Shown here in pieces: positions 55,321 to 64,000 of a stretch of DNA of 64,000 bases. The stretch lies in assembly GCF_009831655.1 (NCBI RefSeq), contig NZ_WRPA01000010.1, positions 123,455-187,454 on the forward strand, written 5' to 3'. The position numbers and the translations under genes were made by a program. This DNA is from Shewanella insulae. GTDB taxonomy: Bacteria > Pseudomonadota > Gammaproteobacteria > Enterobacterales > Shewanellaceae. The notes beneath the pieces were generated by a model. The model was given only the letters and a program-made list of their open reading frames with translations. It was not told where the DNA came from and made no database searches. The stretch's first letter is position 1, and every line of letters starts with the position of its first letter.

Positions 55321-56250
55321 CTAGAAACGATACTGGGCTGAAAACGCCAGTGCCAGCTGGTTCTCCAGCGACTCCTGGGTTTTCGGCGAGGAGAGTTCTA
55401 TCTCACCGCTAAAGAAATAGCCCAGATAGGCATCAAACTTGAGTGGCTCGGTCGCCTGCCAGCCCGCCCTGACGAAGCCGACCCATTCGTCTATCTCCAG
55501 GGTCACATCCTCATCTTCCACCAAGAATCTCTGGGTGCGTTTCGAGCTGCCGACGCCAACATCCAGCGATTCATACCACTGATAGCTCAGCTCCAGTCCG
55601 GCAGGGCCGCTAAAGCCTGCCGAGAAGGGGTTGGCAAGCTTAAGCTTGTCGGTTATCTGCCAGTTTACCGCCAAATAAGGCAAGGTTCTCACCTCTGAAA
55701 TATCGTTCAGATAGGCGACTCCAAGACCCAGCATGTTGCCGCCATTGAAACGGTACATGCCTGAGGCGACAACACCATAACTTTGGGCATTGGAAGATGA
55801 GGTGCCCTCGCCGTAGGCATACTGCAGCTTAGGCGCCAGCATGAATAGCCAACGATTGTTGGGGCGAAAGCTGACCCCCAGGCCAACCCCATATCTGTCC
55901 ACGTTAGACCAGGGCGCCAGATTGCCATCCAGTAGCGAGGCGCCGCGGCCGCTCCAGTCATATTCCAGTCTGTCGTAACTGATGCTGGCGCTCAGCGACC
56001 ATTGACGATTCAAGGCGTAACTGGTCTTGGCGCCGAACAGCCAGGTGTCACGCTGTAATGCCAGGCCGCTATCGCCCACGTCGGCTTCGCCCACGTCGGC
56101 TTCGCCGACACCTATGCGCGAAACCGACAGGGTCAGCGGCGATTGCTGTCGCGCTCCCCCTTGGGCCGCCTGGGCGGAAACGGCCGTCAGACAGGTTAAC
56201 CCTAAAAACAGGGCGTTGATCTTATTGCGAGATACTAGGCTAGGCTTCAT
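55321..56250 (-). CDS. Outer-membrane beta-barrel-like protein
   Basis: This 309-residue protein has a signal peptide ending near AVSAQAA. The rest alternates short amphipathic strands (SLSASISYDRLEYDW, YGVGLGVSFRPNNRWLFML, LKFDAYLGYFFSG) and ends in Phe (FSAQYRF), the usual mark of outer-membrane barrels. It might form a pore or bind lipid; I do not recognise a family with certainty. The mature N-terminus carries two copies of GEADV (56074-56103 in DNA). Confidence 0.7.
   Translation of the reverse strand: MKPSLVSRNKINALFLGLTCLTAVSAQAAQGGARQQSPLTLSVSRIGVGEADVGEADVGDSGLALQRDTWLFGAKTSYALNRQWSLSASISYDRLEYDWSGRGASLLDGNLAPWSNVDRYGVGLGVSFRPNNRWLFMLAPKLQYAYGEGTSSSNAQSYGVVASGMYRFNGGNMLGLGVAYLNDISEVRTLPYLAVNWQITDKLKLANPFSAGFSGPAGLELSYQWYESLDVGVGSSKRTQRFLVEDEDVTLEIDEWVGFVRAGWQATEPLKFDAYLGYFFSGEIELSSPKTQESLENQLALAFSAQYRF
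56074..56103 (-). repeat. 15-bp tandem duplication in the barrel protein gene
   Basis: Two 15-bp units of the plus-strand motif GCCCACGTCGGCTTC stand head to tail and encode GEADVGEADV. Since the units are identical, the duplication is recent or unstable. The frame is kept. Confidence 0.75.
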
Positions 56251-56460
56251 ACCCTCTCCCTGGAGCTACTCAGTTTAGGCTTAAGGTTTGGCCGGCTGCC
56301 CGGCTTCAACTAGGCGCCCGACCAAATTCCAATCATAAAATTAGTACACTCAAGCTTAGTACGACCAGACAGGAGAAAAGATCACTTTCTCTTCAAAAAC
56401 GGCTAGCACTGTCGACAAAACCGAAACTAGAACAGTGATCTGAACAAAGATTGCCAGCGC

Positions 56461-57072
56461 CTAAGTCCGATAGGCGCGTAGGAACATACTCACCGTCTCT
56501 TTGATATAGGCAGGGCGCTTAGCCACCAGGTCATCGACCGGTAAGCCTAGCTCTAACTTGAGGCGCATCTCGCCAAATAGCATCATACACAGGCGCACCG
56601 AGGCACTGCGCAAATCGCCAAAATGGTACTCGCCGAGTTTCTCCACCTGTTCGAAATAATTTTCCAGCAGATTCAACAAAAACTCTGGGCCGGCATTAAA
56701 AAACAGCGCCGAAATCTCCGGGTGGGTATCGGCCTGGGCCACACAGGTCTTAAACACCTCTATCGCCTCGGGCGAGACGATCATCTCACCAAAATAGTTA
56801 CCGAAATGTAATAGTGCCTGCTCAGGATCCTGGGGGCTGGTAAACAGCTCGGCCGTCACCTGATGCACGACACATTTAGATTCGATTGATGCAACAAACA
56901 GATCGTCCTTGCTGCCAAAATGCGAATAGACGGTCTGTTTAGAGACGCCCGCCAATTTCGCGACCTCATCCATGCTGGTATTGGGAAATCCTTGCCCACA
57001 GAAGAGCTCAATCGCGGCATGTAATATCTGCGCCTTCTTCTGTTCACTGCGGCTAAGGGATGTTTGTACCAT
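56461..57072 (-). CDS. TetR-family repressor
   Basis: This 203-residue protein has an N-terminal HTH: QILHAAIELFCGQGFPNTSM followed by DEVAKLAGVSKQTVYSHFGS, the TetR signature. The C-terminal ligand domain is variable. It is divergent from the RND pair at 57215. Two similar inverted repeats lie between them, so it very likely represses the pump and itself. Confidence 0.92.
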   Translation of the reverse strand: MVQTSLSRSEQKKAQILHAAIELFCGQGFPNTSMDEVAKLAGVSKQTVYSHFGSKDDLFVASIESKCVVHQVTAELFTSPQDPEQALLHFGNYFGEMIVSPEAIEVFKTCVAQADTHPEISALFFNAGPEFLLNLLENYFEQVEKLGEYHFGDLRSASVRLCMMLFGEMRLKLELGLPVDDLVAKRPAYIKETVSMFLRAYRT

Positions 57073-57120
57073 TGAAACGTCCTATAAGGTCTTCATTCTT
57101 TTCACGACATATTTATACAC

Positions 57121-57172
57121 AAACTAGACTAGACAGTCCAGTCTTTGCAAATTAGACTAACAAGTCTAGTTT
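57121..57172. promoter_or_regulatory. Two likely TetR operators
   Basis: AGAC-N6-GTCT occurs at 57131-57144 and at 57154-57167 (the second within TAGACTAACAAGTCTA). Centres are 23 bp apart. The pair is flanked by AAACTAGACT (57121) and AGTCTAGTTT (57163), themselves inverted. The spacer lies between TetR and the membrane fusion gene. Confidence 0.7.
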
Positions 57173-57214
57173 AACGATTTATTCACCAACTGTTAACCAC
57201 GGAAGTGTATCAGT

Positions 57215-58330
57215 ATGACGATGATTACCGCCAAATCCCTCGCCAGGGTATTGTTATGGAGCAGCCTCTGCCTCGCAGCCAGCGCCTGCCAGCAGAATGA
57301 GTCCACCAGCAGCGCAGGCAGCGAGCATTTCCCCAAGGTCTCGAGCCAGCGCCTGATCCACTCGGCTAGCTATGACACGGAGCAGGTATTTACCGGCAGC
57401 ATACGCGCGGGCAACACCACGGCAATCGGCTTCGAGCTGGCGGGTAAAATAAAACACCTGGCGGTCGACAGTGGTAATCATGTCAAACAGGGCGAACTAC
57501 TGGCTCAGCTGGATACATCCTTGCTTGAGGCCGAGAAGCGTGAGCTTCTCGCCAGCCTGGCACAGAACCGCGCCGACAAGGAGCTGGCCCAGAGCACCCT
57601 CAAACGCAGCCAGGCATTGAAACAACAGGGCTACGCCTCGGCCCAGCAACTGGACGAACTCAAGGGGCAACTCAGCAGCCTGCAGGCGGCCGAGCAACGT
57701 CTGCGCGCCGCCATAGACGCCAATGCCCTGCGGATCGCCAAGTCCACCCTGGTCGCACCATTTGATGGCATTATCGCCAAACGCAACAATAACTTAGGCG
57801 AAGTTGTCGCCCTGGGCGCGCCCCTCTTCACCCTGATCCAGCACAACAATCCCCAGGCCATCGTCGGCGTGCCCGTGGGGCTCGCACAAACCTTGCAAGA
57901 CAGCCAGCAGCTAACCCTGACGGTGAAAGAAACGCCCTACCTCGCCACCGTGGCCGGCATAGGCGCCGAGGTCAACCCTGTGACACGTACCGTGCCGGTG
58001 CGCCTGACCCTGCCCACAGATGCCAAGGTGATCAACGGCGAGCTGGCCTATCTGCATTACAACAAGACGGTCAAGAGCGCCGGTTTCTGGGTGCCCATCA
58101 GCTCACTCACCGACGGCCTACGCGGCCTATGGAACCTGTATGTCCTGGTCGAACAACAGCCGGATCAATACCTTATTGAGCGGCGCGACATAGAGATCCT
58201 CTACACCCGTGGCGATCAGGCCTTCATCCAGGGGGCGATAAGCGAAGATGAGCGCTTCGTCACCCAGGGCCTGCACAAGCTGGTGGTGGGCGAGCGCGTC
58301 ATGCTCAACACCCAAGTGGCGACGAGGTAA
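57215..58330 (+). CDS. RND efflux membrane fusion protein
   Basis: This is the periplasmic adaptor linking an RND pump to an outer membrane channel. It has 371 residues and an N-terminal lipoprotein-like signal (SSLCLAASAC, Cys25). The lipoyl/barrel-sandwich parts show AGKIKHLAVDSGNHVKQGELL and TLVAPFDGIIAKRNNNLGEVV, with a helical hairpin (about 105-165) between. It is four bases before the pump gene. Confidence 0.92.
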   Translation: MTMITAKSLARVLLWSSLCLAASACQQNESTSSAGSEHFPKVSSQRLIHSASYDTEQVFTGSIRAGNTTAIGFELAGKIKHLAVDSGNHVKQGELLAQLDTSLLEAEKRELLASLAQNRADKELAQSTLKRSQALKQQGYASAQQLDELKGQLSSLQAAEQRLRAAIDANALRIAKSTLVAPFDGIIAKRNNNLGEVVALGAPLFTLIQHNNPQAIVGVPVGLAQTLQDSQQLTLTVKETPYLATVAGIGAEVNPVTRTVPVRLTLPTDAKVINGELAYLHYNKTVKSAGFWVPISSLTDGLRGLWNLYVLVEQQPDQYLIERRDIEILYTRGDQAFIQGAISEDERFVTQGLHKLVVGERVMLNTQVATR

Positions 58331-58333
58331 GTC

Positions 58334-61300
58334 ATGATAAAAGCCCTAGTCGAAAATGGTCGTCTCGCCAGCCTGGTGATCGCCCTGCTGATCGTCGCGG
58401 GTCTAGGCGCCATCACCAGCCTGCCCCGCATGGAAGATCCCAGCATCACCAACCGCTTCGCCTCTGTGGTCACCCACTATCCGGGCGCCTCGGCGGAGCG
58501 GGTCGAAGCCCTGGTCACCGAGGTACTGGAAAACCAACTCAGGCGCCTGGAAGAGCTAAAACTGGTGCAATCCACCTCGCGTCCGGGGATCTCCGTCATC
58601 CAGCTCGAGCTTAAAGACAGGATCACAGAGACAGACCCGGTCTGGTCCAGGGCCAGGGATCTCATCAACGATGCCCAGCATCTCCTGCCCCCAGGGGCAC
58701 AGAATGCCCTCCTCGATGATCAGCTGGGCTATGCCAACACCGCCATCCTGGGCCTGGTGTGGCAAGGCGCGGGCGAGCCGCGCCAGGATATCCTCAACCG
58801 CTATGCCAAGGAGCTACAGAGCCAGCTCAGGCTGATCCCGGGCACAGACTTCGTGAAACTCTATGGCGCCCCCACCGAAGAGATCCTGGTGCAGATCGAT
58901 GCCCAGAATGTCAATCGCATCGGCCTGAGCGCCGCCGCCATCGCCCAGATCCTGGCCAACGCCGATACTAAGGTGTCCGCCGGTGAAATCACCAACGACG
59001 CCTTTCGCGCCCTGGTGGAGGTCTCCGGTGAGCTGGACTCTGTCACCCGCATCAGACAGGTACCGCTCAAGGTCGATGAAAACGGTCAGATCATACGCCT
59101 GGGCGAGGTCGCCAGTGTGCAGCGCCAGCCCAAGACCCCCGCCGCTAGCATAGCCCTGATAGAGCAGGCCCAGGGGATCATGGTGTCGGCGCGCATGCTC
59201 AACAACACCCGGGTCGATCTCTGGCTACAGCAGGTGCATCGCGTGGTGGAGAAGGTACAGGGGGATCTCTCCTCCAACGTGGAGATCCAGTGGTTGTTCG
59301 ACCAGGAGGGCTACACCACCACCCGCCTGAGCGACCTCATCGCCAGCCTGCTGCTGGGTTTCATCATCATTCTGGTGGTGCTCATGTTGACCCTGGGGCT
59401 GCGTAACGCGGTGATCGTCTCCCTGTCGCTGCCGCTGACCGCCCTCTTCACCCTGGCCTGCATGAAGTATGTCGGCCTGCCCATTCATCAGATGTCGGTG
59501 ACCGGCCTGGTGGTGGCGCTGGGGATCATGGTGGATAACGCCATCGTCATCGTCGATGCCATCGCCCAGCGTCGCCGCCAGGGGCTGGATCGCATCAGTG
59601 CCGTCGGCGAGACCCTCAAACATCTCTGGCTGCCGCTGGCGGGCTCCACCATCACCACCATGCTGGCCTTCACCCCCATCATTCTCATGCCGGGGGCCGC
59701 AGGAGAATTCGTCGGCGGTATCGCCATCTCGGTGATCTTCGCCCTGCTGGGCTCTTATCTTATCTCCCATACGCTGATCGCAGGTTTCGCCGGCCGCTTC
59801 GGCGCCGAGGGCGATGCCACTCACTGGTATCAGCGCGGGGTCAACTTCCCCATCATCGCCCGCGCCTTTACCGCCACGCTGGATATCGCCCTCAAGCGTC
59901 CCCTGCTGGCGGGCCTGGTGATCGGCATATTGCCCATAAGCGGCTTTATCGCCTCGGGGCAGATGACAGAGCAGTTCTTCCCGCCGTCAGACAGAGACAT
60001 GTTCCAGATAGAGGTGCACCTGGCGCCTCAATCCAGCATAGAAAACACCCGCGCCCTGGTAGAGCGTATCGACGCCAAGCTCAGGGCCACGGGCGAGATG
60101 CAGAGGCTCGACTGGGTGATTGGCGGCAATGCCCCCTCCTTCTACTACAACCTGCTGCAGCGTCAGCAGGGGGCGGCCAACTATGCCCAGGCGATGATCA
60201 AGGTTGCCGACTTCGAGCGCGCCAACCAATTGATCCCCAGGCTGCAAACCCAGCTCGATAGCGAGTTCCCCGAGGCGCAGATCCTGGTGCGCAAGCTGGA
60301 GCAGGGCCCGCCCTTTAATGCCCCCGTGGAGCTTCGCATCTACGGCCACAATCTCGATACCCTAAGAGAGATAGGCGATGAGGTGCGGCGCATTCTTATC
60401 ACCACAGATCACGTGCTGCACACCCGCGCGACCCTGAGCGCCGGCGCGCCCAAGGTGTGGTTTCAGGTAAACGAAGACGCCAGCAAGATGAGCGGGTTGA
60501 GCCTGACGGATATCGCCAAGCAGATCCAGATGGCCACCACAGGCATCAATGGCGGCAGCATACTGGAGCAAACGGAGTCGTTGCCGATCCGGGTACGCAC
60601 CCAAGATCTAATGCGCGAGCAGCAGACCGAGCTGTCGCAGATCAACCTGCTGTCAGGGAGCGGCGTGGGGATCCCGCTCTCGGCGCTGGCCAGCAGCCGT
60701 ATCGACGTCAGCCTGGGCGCCATCCCCAGAAGGGACGGCCAGCGCGTCAACACCATAGAGGCCTACCTGGAGAGCGATGTGCTGCCCCAGCAGGTGCTCG
60801 ATCAGGCCAAGACGCGCATCGACGCCCTCACCCTGCCCGCCGGATATCGTATCGAGGTGGGCGGCGAGAGCGCCAAGCGTAACGAGGCTGTGGGTAACCT
60901 GCTGTCCAACATAGTCCTGGTGATCACTTTGCTGCTGGCGACCGTGGTGCTATCGTTCAACTCCTTCCGCCTCACCGGCATCATACTGCTGAGCGCGGTG
61001 CAGTCGGCGGGCCTTGGCCTACTCGCCGTCTACCTGTTTAACTATCCCTTCGGCTTTACCGTGATCATCGGCCTGCTGGGCCTGATGGGCCTAGCGATCA
61101 ACGCCGCCATCGTCATATTGGCGGAGCTTGAGGATATGCCGGACAAGCGTGAGGCGGGCATTCCAGCCATAGTGACCGTGGTCAGCAGCTGTGGCCGCCA
61201 TATTGGCTCGACCACCATCACCACCATAGGCGGCTTCCTGCCGCTTATCATTGCAGGTGGCGGCTTCTGGCCACCGTTTGCCATCGCCATCGCCGGTGGC

Positions 61301-61405
61301 ACGGCGCTCACCACATTGCTATCACTGGTGTGGGTGCCGACCATGTACCAGCTGCTGATGACCAAGCGGCAGATTATGACCGTGCCCAAGCTCCAGCCCA
61401 GCTAG
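58334..61405 (+). CDS. RND-family inner-membrane efflux pump
   Basis: This 1023-residue RND pump has two halves. TM1 is at the N-terminus; a cluster of helices lies at about 330-470 and another at about 855-1010. In TM4 the sequence reads MVDNAIVIVD: Asp401 is present, but the second acidic residue of the AcrB pair is Asn402. In TM10 the Lys of AcrB is Ile922 (LAINAAIVIL). The proton relay therefore differs from AcrB. It probably exports toxic small molecules with the adaptor; an outer channel gene is not next to it. Confidence 0.93.
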   Translation: MIKALVENGRLASLVIALLIVAGLGAITSLPRMEDPSITNRFASVVTHYPGASAERVEALVTEVLENQLRRLEELKLVQSTSRPGISVIQLELKDRITETDPVWSRARDLINDAQHLLPPGAQNALLDDQLGYANTAILGLVWQGAGEPRQDILNRYAKELQSQLRLIPGTDFVKLYGAPTEEILVQIDAQNVNRIGLSAAAIAQILANADTKVSAGEITNDAFRALVEVSGELDSVTRIRQVPLKVDENGQIIRLGEVASVQRQPKTPAASIALIEQAQGIMVSARMLNNTRVDLWLQQVHRVVEKVQGDLSSNVEIQWLFDQEGYTTTRLSDLIASLLLGFIIILVVLMLTLGLRNAVIVSLSLPLTALFTLACMKYVGLPIHQMSVTGLVVALGIMVDNAIVIVDAIAQRRRQGLDRISAVGETLKHLWLPLAGSTITTMLAFTPIILMPGAAGEFVGGIAISVIFALLGSYLISHTLIAGFAGRFGAEGDATHWYQRGVNFPIIARAFTATLDIALKRPLLAGLVIGILPISGFIASGQMTEQFFPPSDRDMFQIEVHLAPQSSIENTRALVERIDAKLRATGEMQRLDWVIGGNAPSFYYNLLQRQQGAANYAQAMIKVADFERANQLIPRLQTQLDSEFPEAQILVRKLEQGPPFNAPVELRIYGHNLDTLREIGDEVRRILITTDHVLHTRATLSAGAPKVWFQVNEDASKMSGLSLTDIAKQIQMATTGINGGSILEQTESLPIRVRTQDLMREQQTELSQINLLSGSGVGIPLSALASSRIDVSLGAIPRRDGQRVNTIEAYLESDVLPQQVLDQAKTRIDALTLPAGYRIEVGGESAKRNEAVGNLLSNIVLVITLLLATVVLSFNSFRLTGIILLSAVQSAGLGLLAVYLFNYPFGFTVIIGLLGLMGLAINAAIVILAELEDMPDKREAGIPAIVTVVSSCGRHIGSTTITTIGGFLPLIIAGGGFWPPFAIAIAGGTALTTLLSLVWVPTMYQLLMTKRQIMTVPKLQPS

Positions 61406-61432
61406 CGGCTTAACTAACGATCTAATCACAAG

Positions 61433-61469
61433 ATGCACTGGCTCATCTGCCCAGGGTGATCCAGTGCAT
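61433..61469 (+). repeat. Hairpin after the RND operon
   Basis: ATGCACTGG (61433-61441) pairs with CCAGTGCAT (61461-61469) around 19 bases, 28 bp after the pump stop. No T-run follows, so it is a candidate 3' end structure only. Confidence 0.5.
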
Positions 61470-61591
61470 ACTTAGACTAATTGCCGACGTCACTCCCATT
61501 TTTTCCTTTAGTTAAATAGACCTACGTCAAAACAATCTCGCACTGCCTTGGTTACATTGTCGACAGTATAACCATAAGGTGGATGACCAAA

Positions 61592-63595
61592 ATGAACTAT
61601 AAGAACTGGCCTATCGCCAAACAGATAGGCGCCCTTGCCCTGCTCCTCACCGTCGTCGTATTTGCCATCCTCAGCAGCATCTCCTACATCACAGCCGCCA
61701 ACGTGCTGGAAGATAAAGGAAAGACAGCCGTTAAGGCGCAGATGCACAGCACCGCCGACCTGATTGAACTCGAGTACAACAGCCTGTTGAGCCTGGCCAG
61801 ACGCAACGCCGATGTGCTCAGAGCCATGTACCCGGGGCAATTCTTCAAGCCGGATAAGACTGTCAAGGTGATGGGTAAACCCACACCGGCCCTGGTACAC
61901 GAGCGCGAACAGATCAATGCCTCCAAGAGCAAGGTGGATCGCTACTCTAACCTTACCGGCGGTAACGCCACCGTCTTCGTTCGCGACGGCGACGACTTTA
62001 TCCGCATCTCCACCTCGCTGAAAAAAGCCGACGGCAAACGCGCCCTGGGCACCTACCTGGGAAAGAAGCATCCGGGCTACGGCGCGCTCATCGCGGGCCA
62101 GGAATATGAAGGCTATGCCAGACTGTTCGGCAGAGACTATATGACCGTCTACCGCCCCATCACGGGCCCCCAAGGCGATATCATAGGCATACTCTATATC
62201 GGCTTCGATATCTCAGATGCCCTGACCGAGCTGCAACGCTCGATGAACCAGCTTAAACTGGAGGAGACCGGTTACTTCACCCTGATACGCAACGTGGACA
62301 ACGCCATCATCGCCCAGCCCAACCAGGAATCGGGCACCATACTGACCGAGGTGATACTCGATGGCCTCTCTATCGAACAAGCCAAGCGCGGCGGCCAGGA
62401 GAGCGAATACCTCAATGGCAATAAGGAACCCATGTACGCCTACGCCGTCACCATCCCCGGCTGGCAATGGACCCTGCTGGGTCAGGCCAAAAAGCGTGAG
62501 CTGAACGAAGAGAGCCTTAAGCTGCTGAGCATCAATGCCGGCGTCGCCGCCGTGGGCGTGCTGCTGATCACCCTGCTGCTCTCTATGGTGCTAGTCAAGA
62601 CACTGCGCCCGCTGCGTCATCTGCAGCACCAGCTTACCGAACTCGGCAAGGGTGACCTGACCCAGGAATTTGACCAGGTCAGCCCGGACACAGACAACGA
62701 GGTCGACAAGATCACCCTCGCCGCCCGCCAGATGGCCCTGAGTCTTAGAGAGCTGGTCGGCGCCCTACGCGCCTCGGTCAACACCCTTGAGGAGCAGGCC
62801 AGCAGCGCCCAGGAAGTGGCCAGACTCAACGGCGAAGAGGCCCAGCAGCTGATGGCCCAGACCGACCAGATCGCCACCGCCATCGAGGAGATGTCCACCT
62901 CGGTGCGGGATGTCGCCAACCACGCCAGTGACGGCGCCAGCCAGAGCCAGCAGGTGGACAACGCCTCCCGCGACGGCCACCAGCAGCTCGACCATCTGGT
63001 GCAGGGGCTGGGTAAACTCAGCGAGCAGCTCGATGCCAGCCATCTGAGCGTCGAGAGCGTCAGCAAGGAGAGCGAGGCGATTAGCCAGGTCACCGAGGTG
63101 ATCAACAGCATCGCCGAACAGACCAACCTGCTGGCACTCAACGCCGCCATCGAGGCCGCCCGCGCCGGCGAACAGGGCCGCGGCTTCGCCGTGGTGGCCG
63201 ACGAAGTGAGAACCCTGGCCCAGCGCACCCAAACCTCGATCTCTGAGATCAGCCAGACCATCACTCAGCTGCAGCAGCAGATCAAGGTGACCGCCGAGCA
63301 GATGGGCCAGAGCCACCAGCTGGGCACCGCCTCCGCCGCTCAGGGAGAGGAGGCCGCGACCAAGCTCAACCAGATCACCATCAGCATAGGGGAACTGGCC
63401 ATAGCATCCAGCAGCATCGCCAGCGCCACCGAGCAGCAGAGCGCCGTAGCCGACGAGATCACCCGCAACCTGCATGAGATCACTGAGCTCGCCCGCGACG
63501 GCGAACAGCGCGCCGGCGACACAGTCGACGCCGCCCAAAACCTCTCCCACATCGCCGCCGAGATCAAACAGAAGATCAGCGTGTTTAAGTCATAG
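61592..63595 (+). CDS. Methyl-accepting chemotaxis protein with Cache sensor
   Basis: This chemoreceptor sends a signal to CheA. I start at ATG 61592 ([13 protein letters not shown]), because AAGGTGG sits nine bases upstream; the ATG at 61583 would touch it. TM1 is about 10-32; a Cache-type periplasmic domain runs to about 300; TM2 is about 318-338; a HAMP follows; the signalling tip reads [20 protein letters not shown], then [18 protein letters not shown]. It has 667 residues. The ligand is unknown. It stands alone between the RND operon and a repeat. Confidence 0.95.
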   Translation: MNYKNWPIAKQIGALALLLTVVVFAILSSISYITAANVLEDKGKTAVKAQMHSTADLIELEYNSLLSLARRNADVLRAMYPGQFFKPDKTVKVMGKPTPALVHEREQINASKSKVDRYSNLTGGNATVFVRDGDDFIRISTSLKKADGKRALGTYLGKKHPGYGALIAGQEYEGYARLFGRDYMTVYRPITGPQGDIIGILYIGFDISDALTELQRSMNQLKLEETGYFTLIRNVDNAIIAQPNQESGTILTEVILDGLSIEQAKRGGQESEYLNGNKEPMYAYAVTIPGWQWTLLGQAKKRELNEESLKLLSINAGVAAVGVLLITLLLSMVLVKTLRPLRHLQHQLTELGKGDLTQEFDQVSPDTDNEVDKITLAARQMALSLRELVGALRASVNTLEEQASSAQEVARLNGEEAQQLMAQTDQIATAIEEMSTSVRDVANHASDGASQSQQVDNASRDGHQQLDHLVQGLGKLSEQLDASHLSVESVSKESEAISQVTEVINSIAEQTNLLALNAAIEAARAGEQGRGFAVVADEVRTLAQRTQTSISEISQTITQLQQQIKVTAEQMGQSHQLGTASAAQGEEAATKLNQITISIGELAIASSSIASATEQQSAVADEITRNLHEITELARDGEQRAGDTVDAAQNLSHIAAEIKQKISVFKS

Positions 63596-63620
63596 CTTCT
63601 GGCTAACGCTCATCTCAACG

Positions 63621-63648
63621 AAAAAAGCCGCTATCAAGCGGCTTTTTT
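63621..63648 (+). terminator. Intrinsic terminator after the chemoreceptor gene
   Basis: AAAAAAGCCGCT and AGCGGCTTTTTT form a strong stem with a four-base loop and a T-run, 25 bp after the stop. Confidence 0.88.
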
Positions 63649-63651
63649 ATG

Positions 63652-63862
63652 TCTGGCTGACATAGCAGTAGCTGAGTGTACATAGCGAGGTGTCGACTCT
63701 TGGAAATTTAATGCCTAGGTAGTTTAACGATTAAAGCACTGTGGCTTGGAATGGATGTTTAACGTTTGCCAGCATAGCCATCGGCAAGGAAGCCTTAACC
63801 ATGGCTTCATGGTGTATCAATTGCCTGCCGCAGGCCTTATGTGCAAACACATTTGTGACACG
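63652..63862 (-). pseudogene. Degenerate reading frame, probable dispersed repeat
   Basis: On the minus strand a frame with no good start reads RVTNVFAHKACGRQLIHHEA and ends at a TAA at 63731-63733 after NVKHPFQATVL. The same frame then continues with SLNYLGIKFPRVDTSLCTL to about 63652. I recall such peptides as small uncharacterised proteins annotated many times in Shewanella genomes, which suggests a dispersed repeat. This is from memory and not checked. Confidence 0.45.
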
Positions 63863-64000
63863 CTACGAGCACTTATATGGACACCTCGGATAGATCAAAC
63901 ATTTTGTGAGTAACAGAAAGTAATACTGCGTACGTATATCCGACCTGTTTGTGAGCATCTTCGTGCTCTGGCCTTAATGAGAACCGCGCCTTCGCTGCTT
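63863..64000. other. Non-coding end of window
   Basis: There is no open frame of note here. A small GAGCA-TCTTCG-TGCTC hairpin lies near 63954-63969. This may be part of the same repeat. Confidence 0.4.

Noticed and set aside
59225..59824. 199-codon minus-strand frame inside the RND pump
   Set aside because: Rich in Gly, Asp, His and Gln as expected of an antisense shadow of a membrane protein; no ribosome site.
62617..63550. Two long minus-strand frames inside the chemoreceptor
   Set aside because: Ser/Leu/Ala-rich shadows of a coiled-coil gene; the plus-strand gene is certain.

Overview
The window carries a polar-flagellum gene cluster from a gammaproteobacterium, most likely a Shewanella species. 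This rests on gene order (flrABC regulators beside fliEFGHIJ, paired short flagellins, flgA/M/N facing flgB-L, the flgO/P/T outer-ring genes) and on the character of the proteins. No similarity search was possible.

Layout. 1-7709 (minus): fliK (cut by the window edge), fliJ, fliI, fliH, fliG, fliF and fliE, which build the export apparatus, switch and MS ring. 7909-11911 (minus): the regulators flrC, flrB and flrA. 12179-17999 (minus): fliS, a fliT-like chaperone, fliD, flaG, two flagellin genes and flgL. 18011-27625 (minus): flgK back to flgB (rod, hook, L/P rings, junction). 27814-29733 (minus): cheR and cheV. 29943-31524 (plus): flgA, flgM, flgN. 31637-34220: flgP/flgO (minus) and flgT (plus), for outer-membrane-side rings. 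34298-34373: tRNA-Arg(CCU).

34423-54008 is a flagellin-modification island. A short Maf-type (DUF115) glycosyltransferase is followed by a tightly overlapping plus-strand operon: a 77-residue orphan, a NeuB-like synthase without its C-terminal domain, a C-methyltransferase-like protein, two ATP-grasp proteins, an SDR, a DXS/transketolase-like enzyme, a third ATP-grasp protein, a second methyltransferase, a GH57-like protein and a fused cytidylyltransferase/PseG-like protein. pseC and pseB lie on the minus strand, then a long Maf-type protein. PseB, PseC, a PseG-like domain, a NeuB-like enzyme and a cytidylyltransferase are the skeleton of a nonulosonic (pseudaminic-like) acid pathway. The ATP-grasp, TPP, SDR, methyltransferase and GH57-like genes are not part of the textbook pathway, and no PseH-like acetyltransferase is seen. 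This is the best candidate for an undescribed chemistry.

54117-63595 looks like ordinary chromosome: a DUF2947-like protein, a chalcone-isomerase-like exported protein, a beta-barrel-like outer membrane protein, a TetR regulator divergent from an RND efflux pair, and a chemoreceptor. The last 400 bases hold a degenerate reading frame that looks like a dispersed repeat.

Regulation can be read directly. Matches to the sigma-54 -24/-12 element precede fliK, fliE, flrB, flgF, flgB and flgO. Sigma-28-like elements precede one flagellin gene and flgM. This fits the known FlrA, then FlrBC/sigma-54, then FliA hierarchy of polar flagella, with FlgM holding FliA until hook completion.
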